From positions 1-64,000 of the forward strand of contig NZ_JAOAMV010000005.1 in NCBI RefSeq assembly GCF_025154015.1: DNA of 64,000 nt, read 5' to 3'. Made by a program: the position numbers and the translations under genes. This DNA comes from Tsuneonella litorea (lineage in GTDB: Bacteria > Pseudomonadota > Alphaproteobacteria > Sphingomonadales > Sphingomonadaceae). Under the pieces are notes generated by a model. It saw only the letters and a program-made list of their open reading frames with translations, did not search any database and had not been told where the DNA came from. Position 1 is the first letter of the stretch. Each line of letters begins with the position of its first letter. Shown piece after piece: positions 17,586 to 25,960 of the stretch.

Positions 17586-18407
17586 TCACTCCTCGTGCGG
17601 CCCTTCCTCGCGAGTCCGATGACGAAACGTCACGTTCACGCGCTCCGACAGGATCAGATACGGCAACCAGACGAAGGCACTTATCAGCACCTTCACGATA
17701 TTGCCGTTGAGCAGTTCGCCAAGAGGCGCTGCGACGTAGGTCGGCACGCCCGGCATCGTGCCGATCCGCTGGGCAATGAGGAGCTGGATCAGGATGTCGA
17801 GCAGCCATGCGAAGCCGAGCGTTCGCGGGAACAGCGTGACGCTGTGGAGCGCGAAGGCAAAGGCGATCATGTAGAAAAACGACATCACGCCGACGTCTGC
17901 CGCCAGGAGAAGGAACAGCTCGCGGCCCCAGGCCGGGGCCTGCGTACTCAGCGCCGGCATCGCCAGCAGAAATTCGAAGCTGCGCAGCACGACGTTGAGC
18001 AGCAGGCCGATCAGGAGCGAGGCCATGAAGCCCGCGGGGCCGAACAGCGGATGGAGCCGGGCCTGGCCGATCCTGAGCCTGCGCCATCGGCCCCATTGCA
18101 CCAGGCTTGTCCCGCGGGGCGCAGTTCGCCGCGTCGGCGGGAAGCTCGCTTCGGCAAGCGTGAACCCGGCGAGCGGCGCCAGCGCGATGGCTGCATAGGG
18201 ACCGAGCAGTTCGAGCCAGCCCGCAACGCCGGGTTCGACGCGCGGCGAGGCCAGTATGCGGAAGGAGGCGGCAAGCAAGAATACCCCGGCCCAGGCGATC
18301 GCAAGCGACACGGTCATGTGCCGAAGCTTGCGAGGAATCACCTCGCTCCGCCGCGAAAGTCGCTTACGGTATGACGACAGCGCGCTCCGGACCGTAAAGT
18401 CAGCCAA
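17586..18407 (-). CDS. multi-pass membrane protein, DUF2569-like C-terminal half
   Basis: Membrane protein of 273 aa with about six hydrophobic spans (near 33-50, 68-85, 128-148, 163-185, 190-210 and 235-252). The second half, ending AFVWLPYLILSERVNVTF, resembles DUF2569-type proteins, which end with a W-x-PY-x(4)-SxRVxxTF motif. No enzyme motif. A later Met (position 18317) would also give a membrane protein. It is divergent from flp; the 400 bases between them hold the candidate CtrA sites. Confidence 0.65.
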   Translation of the reverse strand: MADFTVRSALSSYRKRLSRRSEVIPRKLRHMTVSLAIAWAGVFLLAASFRILASPRVEPGVAGWLELLGPYAAIALAPLAGFTLAEASFPPTRRTAPRGTSLVQWGRWRRLRIGQARLHPLFGPAGFMASLLIGLLLNVVLRSFEFLLAMPALSTQAPAWGRELFLLLAADVGVMSFFYMIAFAFALHSVTLFPRTLGFAWLLDILIQLLIAQRIGTMPGVPTYVAAPLGELLNGNIVKVLISAFVWLPYLILSERVNVTFRHRTREEGPHEE

Positions 18408-18543
18408 GTACGTGATATCCTTCCGAACTCGGATTGTGGGTTGCCCAGCTGGCGCGAATCGCGCGAATCACGGCATCAACCCTAGTGAAGGAAACTGGTC
18501 CTAGGTGTCACCCGTTTACCACTTCCGTTAAGGGCCGAGAGAA

Positions 18544-18580
18544 TTAACTTTCTGTAAATCCTTGTTAATCTCCTGCTAAC
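18544..18580 (+). promoter_or_regulatory. two candidate CtrA boxes upstream of flp
   Basis: 18565-18580 reads TTAA, seven bases, CTAAC, one mismatch from the CtrA consensus TTAA-N7-TTAAC. 18544-18559 reads TTAA, seven bases, TAAAT, a weaker match with the same spacing. The region is AT-rich in an otherwise GC-rich window and lies 230 bases before the pilin start. The known precedent is Caulobacter, where CtrA activates pilA; ctrA is also in this window. Confidence 0.5.
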
Positions 18581-18809
18581 GAAATATATTTGACGGTCGG
18601 ACCGTGATAGGAGATTTTAGTAGCGGTTTCGAAGCGTTGATGGTCGAAGCGAGCAGGTAAGTCTCGGTTTCGATATCAGAAACATAACAGGGTCGCTTCG
18701 GTCATCATCACTGCGAGCTAGGCTAGCCGGAAATAGACGCCGGGGCCTCTGGACGACGACTTGCGGCGCGCACCATCCGGCGCGTCCGCAGTTAACGGGG
18801 AATATGACT

Positions 18810-19037
18810 ATGAAGACCTTCATCAAGAACTTTATCGCTGACGAATCGGGCGCCTCTGCGGCCGAATACGCGCTGATCATCGCCATTGTCGGCGTCGGCG
18901 TCGGTGCCGCCGCGCTGGCGCTGGGTGCCAATGTCGAAGCCGCCATCGGCAATGCGGCCAACGAGGTGGACAAGTGTAACAACGCCGCTGGTCCCGCCCC
19001 TGGCCAATACACTGTGGCTGGCGCGAACAAGTGCTGA
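18810..19037 (+). CDS. flp: Flp-type pilin
   Basis: Major pilin precursor of 75 aa. It has a short basic leader (MKTFIKNFIADESG), then the type IVb Flp prepilin signature G/ASAAEYALIIAIVGVG with cleavage after the Gly and Glu at +5, Tyr at +6. The hydrophobic helix runs about 25 residues, followed by a small tail with two cysteines that could form a disulfide. The second ATG (18810) has CGGGG at nine bases and is preferred over 18804. A hairpin after the gene may let it be expressed above the downstream assembly genes. Secretion and assembly would use the cpa/tad genes that follow; CpaA would cleave the leader. Confidence 0.93.
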   Translation: MKTFIKNFIADESGASAAEYALIIAIVGVGVGAAALALGANVEAAIGNAANEVDKCNNAAGPAPGQYTVAGANKC

Positions 19038-19043
19038 ATAGAC

Positions 19044-19070
19044 GGGGGCCGGCCTTCGGGACTGGCCCCC
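19044..19070 (+). terminator. hairpin between flp and cpaB
   Basis: GGGGGCC at 19044-19050 pairs with GGCCCCC at 19064-19070 around a TTCG-capped inner stem. No T-run follows. It is placed as expected for an attenuator or 3'-stabilising hairpin that leaves pilin mRNA in excess over the assembly genes. Confidence 0.6.
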
Positions 19071-19143
19071 ACCTTCCGAATTGTCTAGCTCTTCTTTCTG
19101 ACAATTTGAAAGTGAAGTCTGACGGCCCGAGGGGGGGCGCAAG

Positions 19144-20091
19144 ATGCAGGGACGAAATTTAGTCCTAGTTGGATTCGCGGTGGTGCTCGGCCTTATCGCA
19201 GTAGTCATCGCCAATGCCTATTTCACAGGTGTCGAGCAGAAGCAGGCTGCCGTAGCTGAGCAACAAAAGCTGGTTCGCATAGTCGTCGCCACCAAACCCC
19301 TCGAATACGGTGAACCGGTCACCGAGCAGACGGTCCGCCTGCAGAACTTCCCGGCCAACTCGGTCCCGCAAGGGGCCTTTACCTCGATTCCGGAGGTGCT
19401 GAAGGACAATCGCGTGGCCTTGCGCCCGATCGTCATCGGCGAACCCATTCTTCGCAGCAAGGTAAGCGGCACCGACGGCCGCGCCACGCTCGCCGCGCTG
19501 TTGCCCGACGGCTTTCGCGCCGTCTCGATTCCCGTCAATAACGTCAACGGCGTCGCCGGCTTCGTGCTGCCCGGCCTGATGGTCGACGTGCTGCTGCTGC
19601 GCCAGATCGAAGGCGACGGCGCTGACCAGCAGGACCAGCGCGCCGATGTCGTGCTCGAAGGCGCCCAGGTGCTCGCGGTCGACCAGCTCGCCGACGAGAA
19701 GACCGGTCAGCCCAAGGTCAGCCGCACCGTCACCCTCGCGGTAACGCCGCAGGATGCCTCGCGCCTCGCGGTCGCCAACCGGATGGGCACGCTCCAGCTC
19801 ACGCTTCGCAAGATGGAGCCGATGTTCGCCGTCGACCGCGAAGGCGACCAGCCACGGCTCGCGCGCACCGTGACCAGCCGCAACCTTGGCCTGCCGCGCC
19901 TCGTCATCGGCGGCAAGAACCGCGGCGGAGGCGGAGGCGGCGGATACAGCCCGCCGCCCGCGCCCCAGCTTGCGAGCATCAACCCTCCTTCAATGGTGAA
20001 TGCCGTTTCCGTTCCAATGGGCCCCGCGATGACCGTCGTGCGCGGCACCGAACCGACCAGCTACCAGGTCGGCACCCTGGGGAGCCGTTGA
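19144..20091 (+). CDS. cpaB: Flp pilus assembly protein CpaB/RcpC
   Basis: Protein of 315 aa. An N-terminal membrane anchor (LVLVGFAVVLGLIAVVIANAYF) leads to an SAF-like domain (VVATKPLEYGEPVTEQTVRLQNFPANSVPQG in consecutive parts, about 45-85) and the RcpC/CpaB domain with RAVSIPVNNVNGVAGFVLPGLMVDVL. A glycine-rich linker (residues about 260-275) and a Pro-rich tail end it. CpaB is a periplasmic component that interacts with the CpaC secretin in the Tad machine. Second gene of the locus; its stop overlaps the cpaC start by one base. Confidence 0.92.
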   Translation: MQGRNLVLVGFAVVLGLIAVVIANAYFTGVEQKQAAVAEQQKLVRIVVATKPLEYGEPVTEQTVRLQNFPANSVPQGAFTSIPEVLKDNRVALRPIVIGEPILRSKVSGTDGRATLAALLPDGFRAVSIPVNNVNGVAGFVLPGLMVDVLLLRQIEGDGADQQDQRADVVLEGAQVLAVDQLADEKTGQPKVSRTVTLAVTPQDASRLAVANRMGTLQLTLRKMEPMFAVDREGDQPRLARTVTSRNLGLPRLVIGGKNRGGGGGGGYSPPPAPQLASINPPSMVNAVSVPMGPAMTVVRGTEPTSYQVGTLGSR

Positions 20092-21560
20092 TGAAAACCG
20101 CATCCAGGATCTTCGCGGCCTTCGTCCTCGCCACGAGCGCCATCGCGGTCGCCCCCGCGGCGGCGCAGGAATACGGCCTCCATGCCGGCACGATCGAAGT
20201 GCCGGTGAACAAGAGCCAGGTCGTCTCCGCCGACCGCGCGATAGCCCGCGCGATGATCGGCAATGCCGAGGTGGCGGACGTCGTGCCGATCTCGGAACGA
20301 TCGATCTACGTGCTCGGCAAGGCATTCGGCACCACCAGCCTCACCCTTTACGACCGCGGCAACCGCGTGATCGCGGTGATGGACGTGGAAGTGGGCCCCG
20401 ACGTGGAAGGGTTGCGCGCGCAGATGGCCGATCTCGTGCCCGGCCAGCCGATCGACGCGCGCATTTCCGCCGGCAAGCTGCTGCTGACCGGCATGGTCAA
20501 CGATCCCGGAGCCGCCGGTCGTGCGGCGCAGCTGGCCAAGGCCTATGCGGGCGATAACGTAATCAACCTGATTACCGTGGGCGGCAGCCAGCAGGTGATG
20601 CTCGAGGTCAAATTTGCCGAGATCAATCGCACCATCGGTGAGCGACTGGGCATCGATCATGCCTTCGGCGGAAGTCGCTTCTCGGGCGTGATCGGCAGCG
20701 GCGCTGGCCTAGTGGGGGCCGGGCCTGCGACACTCGGCGCGATCGTCGATTCCTTCGGCATTTTCGGTACCTCGTACAACATCGGAACGCTGGGCATCGA
20801 CAGCACCTTGAACGCACTCGAGAATAAGGGGCTCGCGAAACTGCTGGCCAATCCGACGCTCGTCGCGCTGTCCGGCGAGCGCGCTTCCTTCCTTGCCGGG
20901 GGAGAATTCCCGATCCCGGTTTCCCAGGGAACGGGGGGCGGCGCGACCGGAGGCGGCGGCAATGCGATTACGATCGAGTACAAGCCGTTCGGCGTCAGCC
21001 TCGGTTTCACGCCCACGGTGCTCGGTGACAAGGTCATCAGCCTGATCGTCGAGCCCGAGGTAAGCTCGATCGATCCGTCGGCCTCCGTCACGGTCAACGG
21101 GCTCACCGTTCCCGGCCTGCAAACCCGGCGCGCGAGCACCACCGTCGAGCTGCGCGACGGGGAAAGCTTCGCCATCGCCGGCCTGCTGCGGAATGATTTC
21201 CAGAGCACGGTCAAGCAGCTGCCCCTGCTGGGCAACATCCCGATCCTGGGCGCTCTTTTCCGCTCCACCAATTTCCAGAAGGGCGAGACCGAGCTGCTCA
21301 TCGTGGTCACTCCGCGCCTCGTCGCGCCGATCCGGCCCGATCAGGTCCGGCTGCCGACGGACCGCATCGCCGACCCCCAGCCGATCGACGTGTTGACCAC
21401 TGGAAACAGCTACAGGCCAGTGCCGCTGGCGCCTGTCGCGGGCGCGCTGCCAGCTGAAGCGGCCGCCGGTGCAGCGCCGACCAGCGCAGCACCTTCGCAG
21501 ATTGCACTTCCCAACGCCGCGACCGCGGCGACCAAGGATGGAGACGGATATGACTATTGA
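20091..21560 (+). CDS. cpaC: Tad pilus secretin CpaC/RcpA
   Basis: Outer-membrane secretin of 489 aa. Signal peptide ends at APAAAQE. The N-terminal domain has the pilus-assembly 'BON-like' blocks (VPVNKSQVVSADRAIARAMIGNAEVADVVP; LTLYDRG) and the secretin core at about 250-420 with VMLEVKFAEINR, NPTLVALSGERASFLAGGEFP and the LPLLGNIPILGALFRS signature. The C-terminal tail is Ala/Pro-rich. It would form the outer-membrane ring through which the Flp pilus leaves. The ATG overlaps the stop of cpaB; its own end overlaps the next lipoprotein gene. Confidence 0.94.
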   Translation: MKTASRIFAAFVLATSAIAVAPAAAQEYGLHAGTIEVPVNKSQVVSADRAIARAMIGNAEVADVVPISERSIYVLGKAFGTTSLTLYDRGNRVIAVMDVEVGPDVEGLRAQMADLVPGQPIDARISAGKLLLTGMVNDPGAAGRAAQLAKAYAGDNVINLITVGGSQQVMLEVKFAEINRTIGERLGIDHAFGGSRFSGVIGSGAGLVGAGPATLGAIVDSFGIFGTSYNIGTLGIDSTLNALENKGLAKLLANPTLVALSGERASFLAGGEFPIPVSQGTGGGATGGGGNAITIEYKPFGVSLGFTPTVLGDKVISLIVEPEVSSIDPSASVTVNGLTVPGLQTRRASTTVELRDGESFAIAGLLRNDFQSTVKQLPLLGNIPILGALFRSTNFQKGETELLIVVTPRLVAPIRPDQVRLPTDRIADPQPIDVLTTGNSYRPVPLAPVAGALPAEAAAGAAPTSAAPSQIALPNAATAATKDGDGYDY

Positions 21561-21843
21561 TGCCCGTCGCCTGGCGCTCGTCGCACTACTTCCCGCGCTC
21601 GCAGGCTGCGAGACGATCTACGAGCCGCAAGCCTCTCACTTCGGCGACGCGAACCGGATGACGATGGCCGCGCAGGTCGTCGATCCCGATCCGCAATATG
21701 ATACGCTCAATCCGCCGACCAGCGGCGAACACGCGGGCCAGGCCGCCGAGCGCTATCGCACCGACAAGGTGAAGCGCCCCGCCGCGGTATCCAGCACCCA
21801 GATTAGCGGCGGCGGTGGCGGCGGCGGCGGTGGCGGCTCCTGA
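21550..21843 (+). CDS. small lipoprotein of the Tad locus, polyglycine tail
   Basis: Lipoprotein of 97 aa: short basic start, hydrophobic core and lipobox LAGC at about residue 19. The mature part is polar and ends in a run of about ten glycines. It begins inside the end of cpaC (11-base overlap) with GGAG seven bases upstream. It occupies the place where other Tad loci carry CpaD/RcpB, which is also a lipoprotein but about twice as long. It may do a similar job as a secretin pilotin-like factor, which is inference from position only. Confidence 0.75.
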   Translation: MTIDARRLALVALLPALAGCETIYEPQASHFGDANRMTMAAQVVDPDPQYDTLNPPTSGEHAGQAAERYRTDKVKRPAAVSSTQISGGGGGGGGGGS

Positions 21844-21856
21844 TTGGCGATGATCC

Positions 21857-23518
21857 ATGAAACGGCCACGCAATAGCTTCTGGCTTGATAGCGGCGGCGC
21901 AGTCGCCGTTACGTATGCGATTGCCGTGCTGCCTCTCATCGTGGTGGCTGGTGTAGCTTACGACTACAGCCGAATGGCTTCTCTCGACAGCGAACTGCAG
22001 AACGCGGCCGACCAAGCTGCACTTGCGGGGGTCACCCAGCTCGACCACGAACCCGATGCGTGTGCGCGAGCGTCGCAGGCAGCCGTTGGCCTGCTGCGGA
22101 ACCTGACGCTGCTTTCGAACGACGGTAGCGGTAATCAGGTTACTGTCACCGGAGAAGAGGCCTGCGATGCAGTCGGTCGCATCCGGTTCTATCAGGACAA
22201 GCAAAAGACCACAGCGGCGGATTCGTACGAGAACGCGAACTACGTCGAAGTGCACGTCGACCCGCGAGAGGCGTTCTATGCCCTGACGCCGGTGATGGCG
22301 ACATTCCGGGGGTCGGGCGACATGCACGCGGCCGCGTTCGCCGGCCTAAACGCTGCGATCTGCCGGGTGCCGCCCCTCATGATCTGCAATCCGGTCGAGC
22401 CAGCGAACAATGTAGACACGATGCTCGATTTTCCGGCCGAAGACCATCTTGGCGATGGCATCAAGCTCGTCGCGAACGATAGCTATACCCCCGGAGCGTT
22501 CGGCTTCCTTCAGACCGAATTCGGCACCGGCGCCAACGGACTGCTCGCCGCGCTCGGCTGGGATGTTCGGGGCGGCGATTGTGAATCTGTGACCGGGGTC
22601 GAAATCAAGAATGGGATGAACGCCAGCGTGCTGGATGGGCTAAACGCTCGTTTTGATGTGACAGGCAGCGGCCAGTATTGCCCTTCGATCAATGGTGTTG
22701 CGGGAAAGTGTTCCCCTTCGGTCAGTGTGCGCAAGGACCTGACGCGACAGCAGAACAACAGCAACTGGTCGGTGTACGAGGGCAATAGCGGCAATTTCGA
22801 TATCGCGGCCTACAGACCCACGTCCGCCTCCCTTTACCCGAATACGAAGACGCCCCTCGTCATGGGGCTACCGCGGGATCTGTGCCACGCGTGGAGCAAT
22901 GACGGGAATTGCTCCTTGTACAACGGCGGTCAGAATGCGCGCGTGGGCAATGGCGCGTGGGACATCGATGCATACTGGCGTTCGGCTTTCGGTTCGAACT
23001 ATGGCGGGCAAGTTTCGGCAACGGATTACGGGCCTTTTCCGCCGGGACAATCCTATCCCACTCGGTATCAGGTCTATCGCTGGGAAGCCGACCAGATCGT
23101 CGCGGGCACGATGACTGGAAGCAGCATCGCCAAGTCCGTAGGGGGTAACAGCTACGCTTACGCGCAGCCACAGCCTGGCAGGTCGCTAGCACTCGCGAAT
23201 TCACCGTACGGTCTCGTTCCCGGGGTCGATCTCGATCGCCGCCGGATCAGTGTGGCCGTGCTCAACTGCAACGCTCTCCAGGCGAAATACGGAAATAGCA
23301 TCAACAACAAGGAACTGGAGGTCCCGACGTGGATCGATGTCTTCCTAGTCGAGCCATCCAAGAGTCGCAGGAAGTGCGCCAGTGGGAGTGGATGCAACAC
23401 CGTATATACTGAGCCATTTGACGTGTATGTCGAACTGATCGACCGCACCGATATTGGCGGAGATAACGGCTCGGTCACCCAGACGGTACGGCGTGATGTG
23501 CCGTATTTGATTGAATGA
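21857..23518 (+). CDS. TadG-like pilus-associated protein
   Basis: Protein of 553 aa with an N-terminal TadE/TadG-like membrane segment (GGAVAVTYAIAVLPLIVVAGVAYDYSR, residues about 12-38, in the usual G-x(4)-Y pattern) followed by LQNAADQAALAG, typical of TadG. The large remainder is exported, with many aromatic residues and about 16 cysteines, implying disulfides. TadG-like proteins are minor pilin-like or accessory factors of Flp pili. Stop overlaps the next ATG. The large Cys-rich ectodomain is not the VWA domain seen in many TadG proteins; I could not see a MIDAS motif. Confidence 0.82.
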   Translation: MKRPRNSFWLDSGGAVAVTYAIAVLPLIVVAGVAYDYSRMASLDSELQNAADQAALAGVTQLDHEPDACARASQAAVGLLRNLTLLSNDGSGNQVTVTGEEACDAVGRIRFYQDKQKTTAADSYENANYVEVHVDPREAFYALTPVMATFRGSGDMHAAAFAGLNAAICRVPPLMICNPVEPANNVDTMLDFPAEDHLGDGIKLVANDSYTPGAFGFLQTEFGTGANGLLAALGWDVRGGDCESVTGVEIKNGMNASVLDGLNARFDVTGSGQYCPSINGVAGKCSPSVSVRKDLTRQQNNSNWSVYEGNSGNFDIAAYRPTSASLYPNTKTPLVMGLPRDLCHAWSNDGNCSLYNGGQNARVGNGAWDIDAYWRSAFGSNYGGQVSATDYGPFPPGQSYPTRYQVYRWEADQIVAGTMTGSSIAKSVGGNSYAYAQPQPGRSLALANSPYGLVPGVDLDRRRISVAVLNCNALQAKYGNSINNKELEVPTWIDVFLVEPSKSRRKCASGSGCNTVYTEPFDVYVELIDRTDIGGDNGSVTQTVRRDVPYLIE

Positions 23519-24012
23519 TGTGTGCGCTATCCTTCATCCGCGAACGCAGCGGTACCGCAGCAGCTGAGTTGGCGCTGTGCCTGCCCATGATGATGGCTCT
23601 CATTTTTGGCAGCATGGAGGGCGGGAACTACCTGCTTACCGAGCACAAGGTTATCAAGGGAGTGCGTGACGGTGCACGCTATGCGGGGCGCCTATCGTTT
23701 AGTAACTACGACTGCGCGTCCGGAACTGTTGTCGACAGCACCGCCAGAGACAATATCATCGCAGTTACCCGTACCGGCCAGATCGGCACGGGCGGAGCCG
23801 TACGCGTGAGCGGCTGGGACGCAAGCGAGGTTTCTGTCACGGTCAGCTGCGACGATACATACGCGAACGGTCTCTACCGGACATACGGTACCGCACCGCG
23901 CGTGCTGGTTTCGACGGTCGTCCCTTATCCTTCGCTGCTGGGACTACTCGGCTTCGATACTCGTGGAGCGGTCGTCCGCGCACAGGCGCAAGCTGCAGTT
24001 ATGGGACTATGA
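23515..24012 (+). CDS. TadE-like minor pseudopilin, first
   Basis: Protein of 165 aa, TadE family: RERSGTAAAELALCLPMMMALIFGSMEGG gives a processed G/TAAAEL-type leader junction and a hydrophobic helix, here split over residues 9-37. The ectodomain has cysteines in YDCASG and VSCDDTY. Processing by the CpaA peptidase is expected from the family. The ATG overlaps the upstream stop; its stop overlaps the next ATG. Confidence 0.85.
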   Translation: MMCALSFIRERSGTAAAELALCLPMMMALIFGSMEGGNYLLTEHKVIKGVRDGARYAGRLSFSNYDCASGTVVDSTARDNIIAVTRTGQIGTGGAVRVSGWDASEVSVTVSCDDTYANGLYRTYGTAPRVLVSTVVPYPSLLGLLGFDTRGAVVRAQAQAAVMGL

Positions 24013-24638
24013 AATTGCCTCGCGTCCTTGTTGGCTTGTTGCCGGACGAGCAAGGGGCATCCGCCGCCGAGTTTGCGCTCGTGCTACCCCCTTTTTTGCT
24101 CTTTCTTCTGGGGACGTTGGACGTTGGCCGCTTCATCTGGTTTGTGAACGAGAACGAAAAGGCGGCCCAGATCGGCGCTCGTTGGGCAGTTGCGACCGAT
24201 TTTATTTGCGACGGTCTTGAAGGCTGGAGCTTTGCTGTCAACCAGAGCCCCCCGATCCTCCAAGGCGATCCGGTCCCGAAATCGGCTTTCCCGGGCGTGT
24301 CGTTTGCCGGTGGTAACGCCACGTCATGCACATGTGCTTCGGGCGACACCTGTTCGTTTCCGTTGACCGCGAATACGGCGGCCTATGGGCGGCTCGTTGC
24401 GCGCATGCAGCAGATCCAACCACGATTGGGTGCGCAAGATGTTTCAATCGAATACGCGTGGTCTGGTCTTGGTTATTCGGGCGATCCCAACGGGCCCGAC
24501 GTGTCCCCGATCGTGACGGTGAAGATCGACAATCTCGGATTCCGGCCCCTGTTTTTGGCAGGCCTTATGAGCATTGGAATACCTGGCGCTTCGTACTCCC
24601 TCACGATGGAAGACGGGCAAGGAAGCTATTCGAACTAG
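24009..24638 (+). CDS. TadE-like minor pseudopilin, second
   Basis: Protein of 209 aa, TadE family: DEQGASAAEFALVLPPFLLFLLGTLDVGRF contains the leader junction G/ASAAEF and the hydrophobic helix (residues about 16-45). The ectodomain has the Cys-rich CTCASGDTCSF. Translation is coupled to the preceding gene (ATGA). Two TadE-like genes in tandem after a TadG-like gene is the common arrangement in Tad loci. Confidence 0.86.
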   Translation: MKLPRVLVGLLPDEQGASAAEFALVLPPFLLFLLGTLDVGRFIWFVNENEKAAQIGARWAVATDFICDGLEGWSFAVNQSPPILQGDPVPKSAFPGVSFAGGNATSCTCASGDTCSFPLTANTAAYGRLVARMQQIQPRLGAQDVSIEYAWSGLGYSGDPNGPDVSPIVTVKIDNLGFRPLFLAGLMSIGIPGASYSLTMEDGQGSYSN

Positions 24639-24768
24639 GTATGACCATGCGCCCCCCGTTCCCCCACCTCGCGCTAGGCCTGGCTTTCGCAATTGCTGAA
24701 CCTCGCCGCTCGCAATCGCTCGCTCGCGCACGCGGGCGGCTGCAGAACTTTTCAGTATTGAGATCAAC

Positions 24769-25959
24769 ATGACGAAGACTGCCAACCCTTTCCAGATGAT
24801 CGAGAAGATGAACGCCAAGCTGTCCGGTCGATCACTGATCGTCGCATCAGGACGGTATCTCGACACGCTTCGCGAGAGCGACGAGCCTATCCGGTGGCAA
24901 GAGAGCACGACACTTCTGGCGCTTCCGGCCGACGGCGAACTATCGTCGGGCATGCTCTCGGACGTTCGGGTCTTGGTGCTAGAAGTCGATCCGGGGAGCG
25001 AAGGCTCGCTGCGGCGGCTCGCCACGGTACGTGCGCTCTTTCCCTCGGTTTCGATCATCGTCGCGCTGCTCAACGCCAATGTTTCGCTCGTCCGAACCTT
25101 GATCCGCCAAGGCGTTACCGATGTAGCGGAACTGCCGTTTGCCCCAGACAATCTGGCGGCCCAGATCCTCGACGCGCTCTCAAGTCAGCATGAGATCGCG
25201 GAGAACGGCAATCTGGCTTCCGTAACTGCAATCGTGCAGGCGCATGGCGGCAGCGGCGCAACGACGGTACTCACCCACCTCGCGCAAGCGATCGCGAACC
25301 GGACGCCGGGATCACACAGCGTCTGCCTAATGGATTTCGACCTGCAGGGGGGGGATGCCGCTTCGTATCTTGGCGTGTCCCCGAAAGTCGCGATGGATGC
25401 ACTGATCGATGCCGGTTCGCGGCTCGACGCCGACCTATTCCGAAGCGCCGTTACCGAAACGCGCTATGGGTTCTCTCTGGTTGCCGCGCCGGAAGTCATC
25501 CGGCCAATCGATAAGCTCGACACCGACCACCTTCTTGCCAGTCTCCGGCTTGCTCGATCGATGTTCGAGTACGTGCTTGTGGATCTGCCCCCCGTTTGGA
25601 GCGATTGGTCGCTTTCGCTGCTACGCGAATCCGATCGTGTCATCCTGATTAGCGACCTTTCCATCGCGGCCTTGCGACAAACCAAGCGCAAGCTGGCGCT
25701 TTTCGACGAGATCGACATACCTCGTTCGCGAGTGGATATCGTCCTCAACCGTATGGAGCGGAAACTTTTCCGATCGGTCAGCGAGAGCGATGTCGCCGAC
25801 ACGCTGGGCCGGCCGATCACGAAAACGCTTTCGGAAGAAAAGGCACAGATCGGGGCATCTCAGGACGAAGGCCGGCTCGTGACTGAAAGCGGATCCAGGT
25901 CGCGCTTCGTATCGGACATCGACGCGCTAGCGAAGGACTTGTTGAGGGGGGGGGCGTAG
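24769..25959 (+). CDS. cpaE: CpaE/TadZ-like pilus localisation ATPase
   Basis: Protein of 396 aa of the MinD/ParA-like CpaE/TadZ family. The N-terminal part (about 20-130) is a degenerate receiver-like domain. The C-terminal ATPase has the deviant P-loop HGGSGATT (about 159-166), DFDLQGGDA and VDLPP. TadZ/CpaE proteins place the Tad machine at the pole. A 130-base gap precedes it with no clear gene. Next gene starts two bases after its stop. Codons here and in the three TadG/TadE genes look less GC-extreme than in cpaB and cpaC, by eye only. Confidence 0.88.
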   Translation: MTKTANPFQMIEKMNAKLSGRSLIVASGRYLDTLRESDEPIRWQESTTLLALPADGELSSGMLSDVRVLVLEVDPGSEGSLRRLATVRALFPSVSIIVALLNANVSLVRTLIRQGVTDVAELPFAPDNLAAQILDALSSQHEIAENGNLASVTAIVQAHGGSGATTVLTHLAQAIANRTPGSHSVCLMDFDLQGGDAASYLGVSPKVAMDALIDAGSRLDADLFRSAVTETRYGFSLVAAPEVIRPIDKLDTDHLLASLRLARSMFEYVLVDLPPVWSDWSLSLLRESDRVILISDLSIAALRQTKRKLALFDEIDIPRSRVDIVLNRMERKLFRSVSESDVADTLGRPITKTLSEEKAQIGASQDEGRLVTESGSRSRFVSDIDALAKDLLRGGA

Positions 25960-25960
25960 G

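Noticed and set aside
18590-18618. TTGACG followed by GATTTT with 17-base spacing before flp
   Set aside because: The -10 is too far from consensus to call a promoter; the CtrA-like boxes are better supported.
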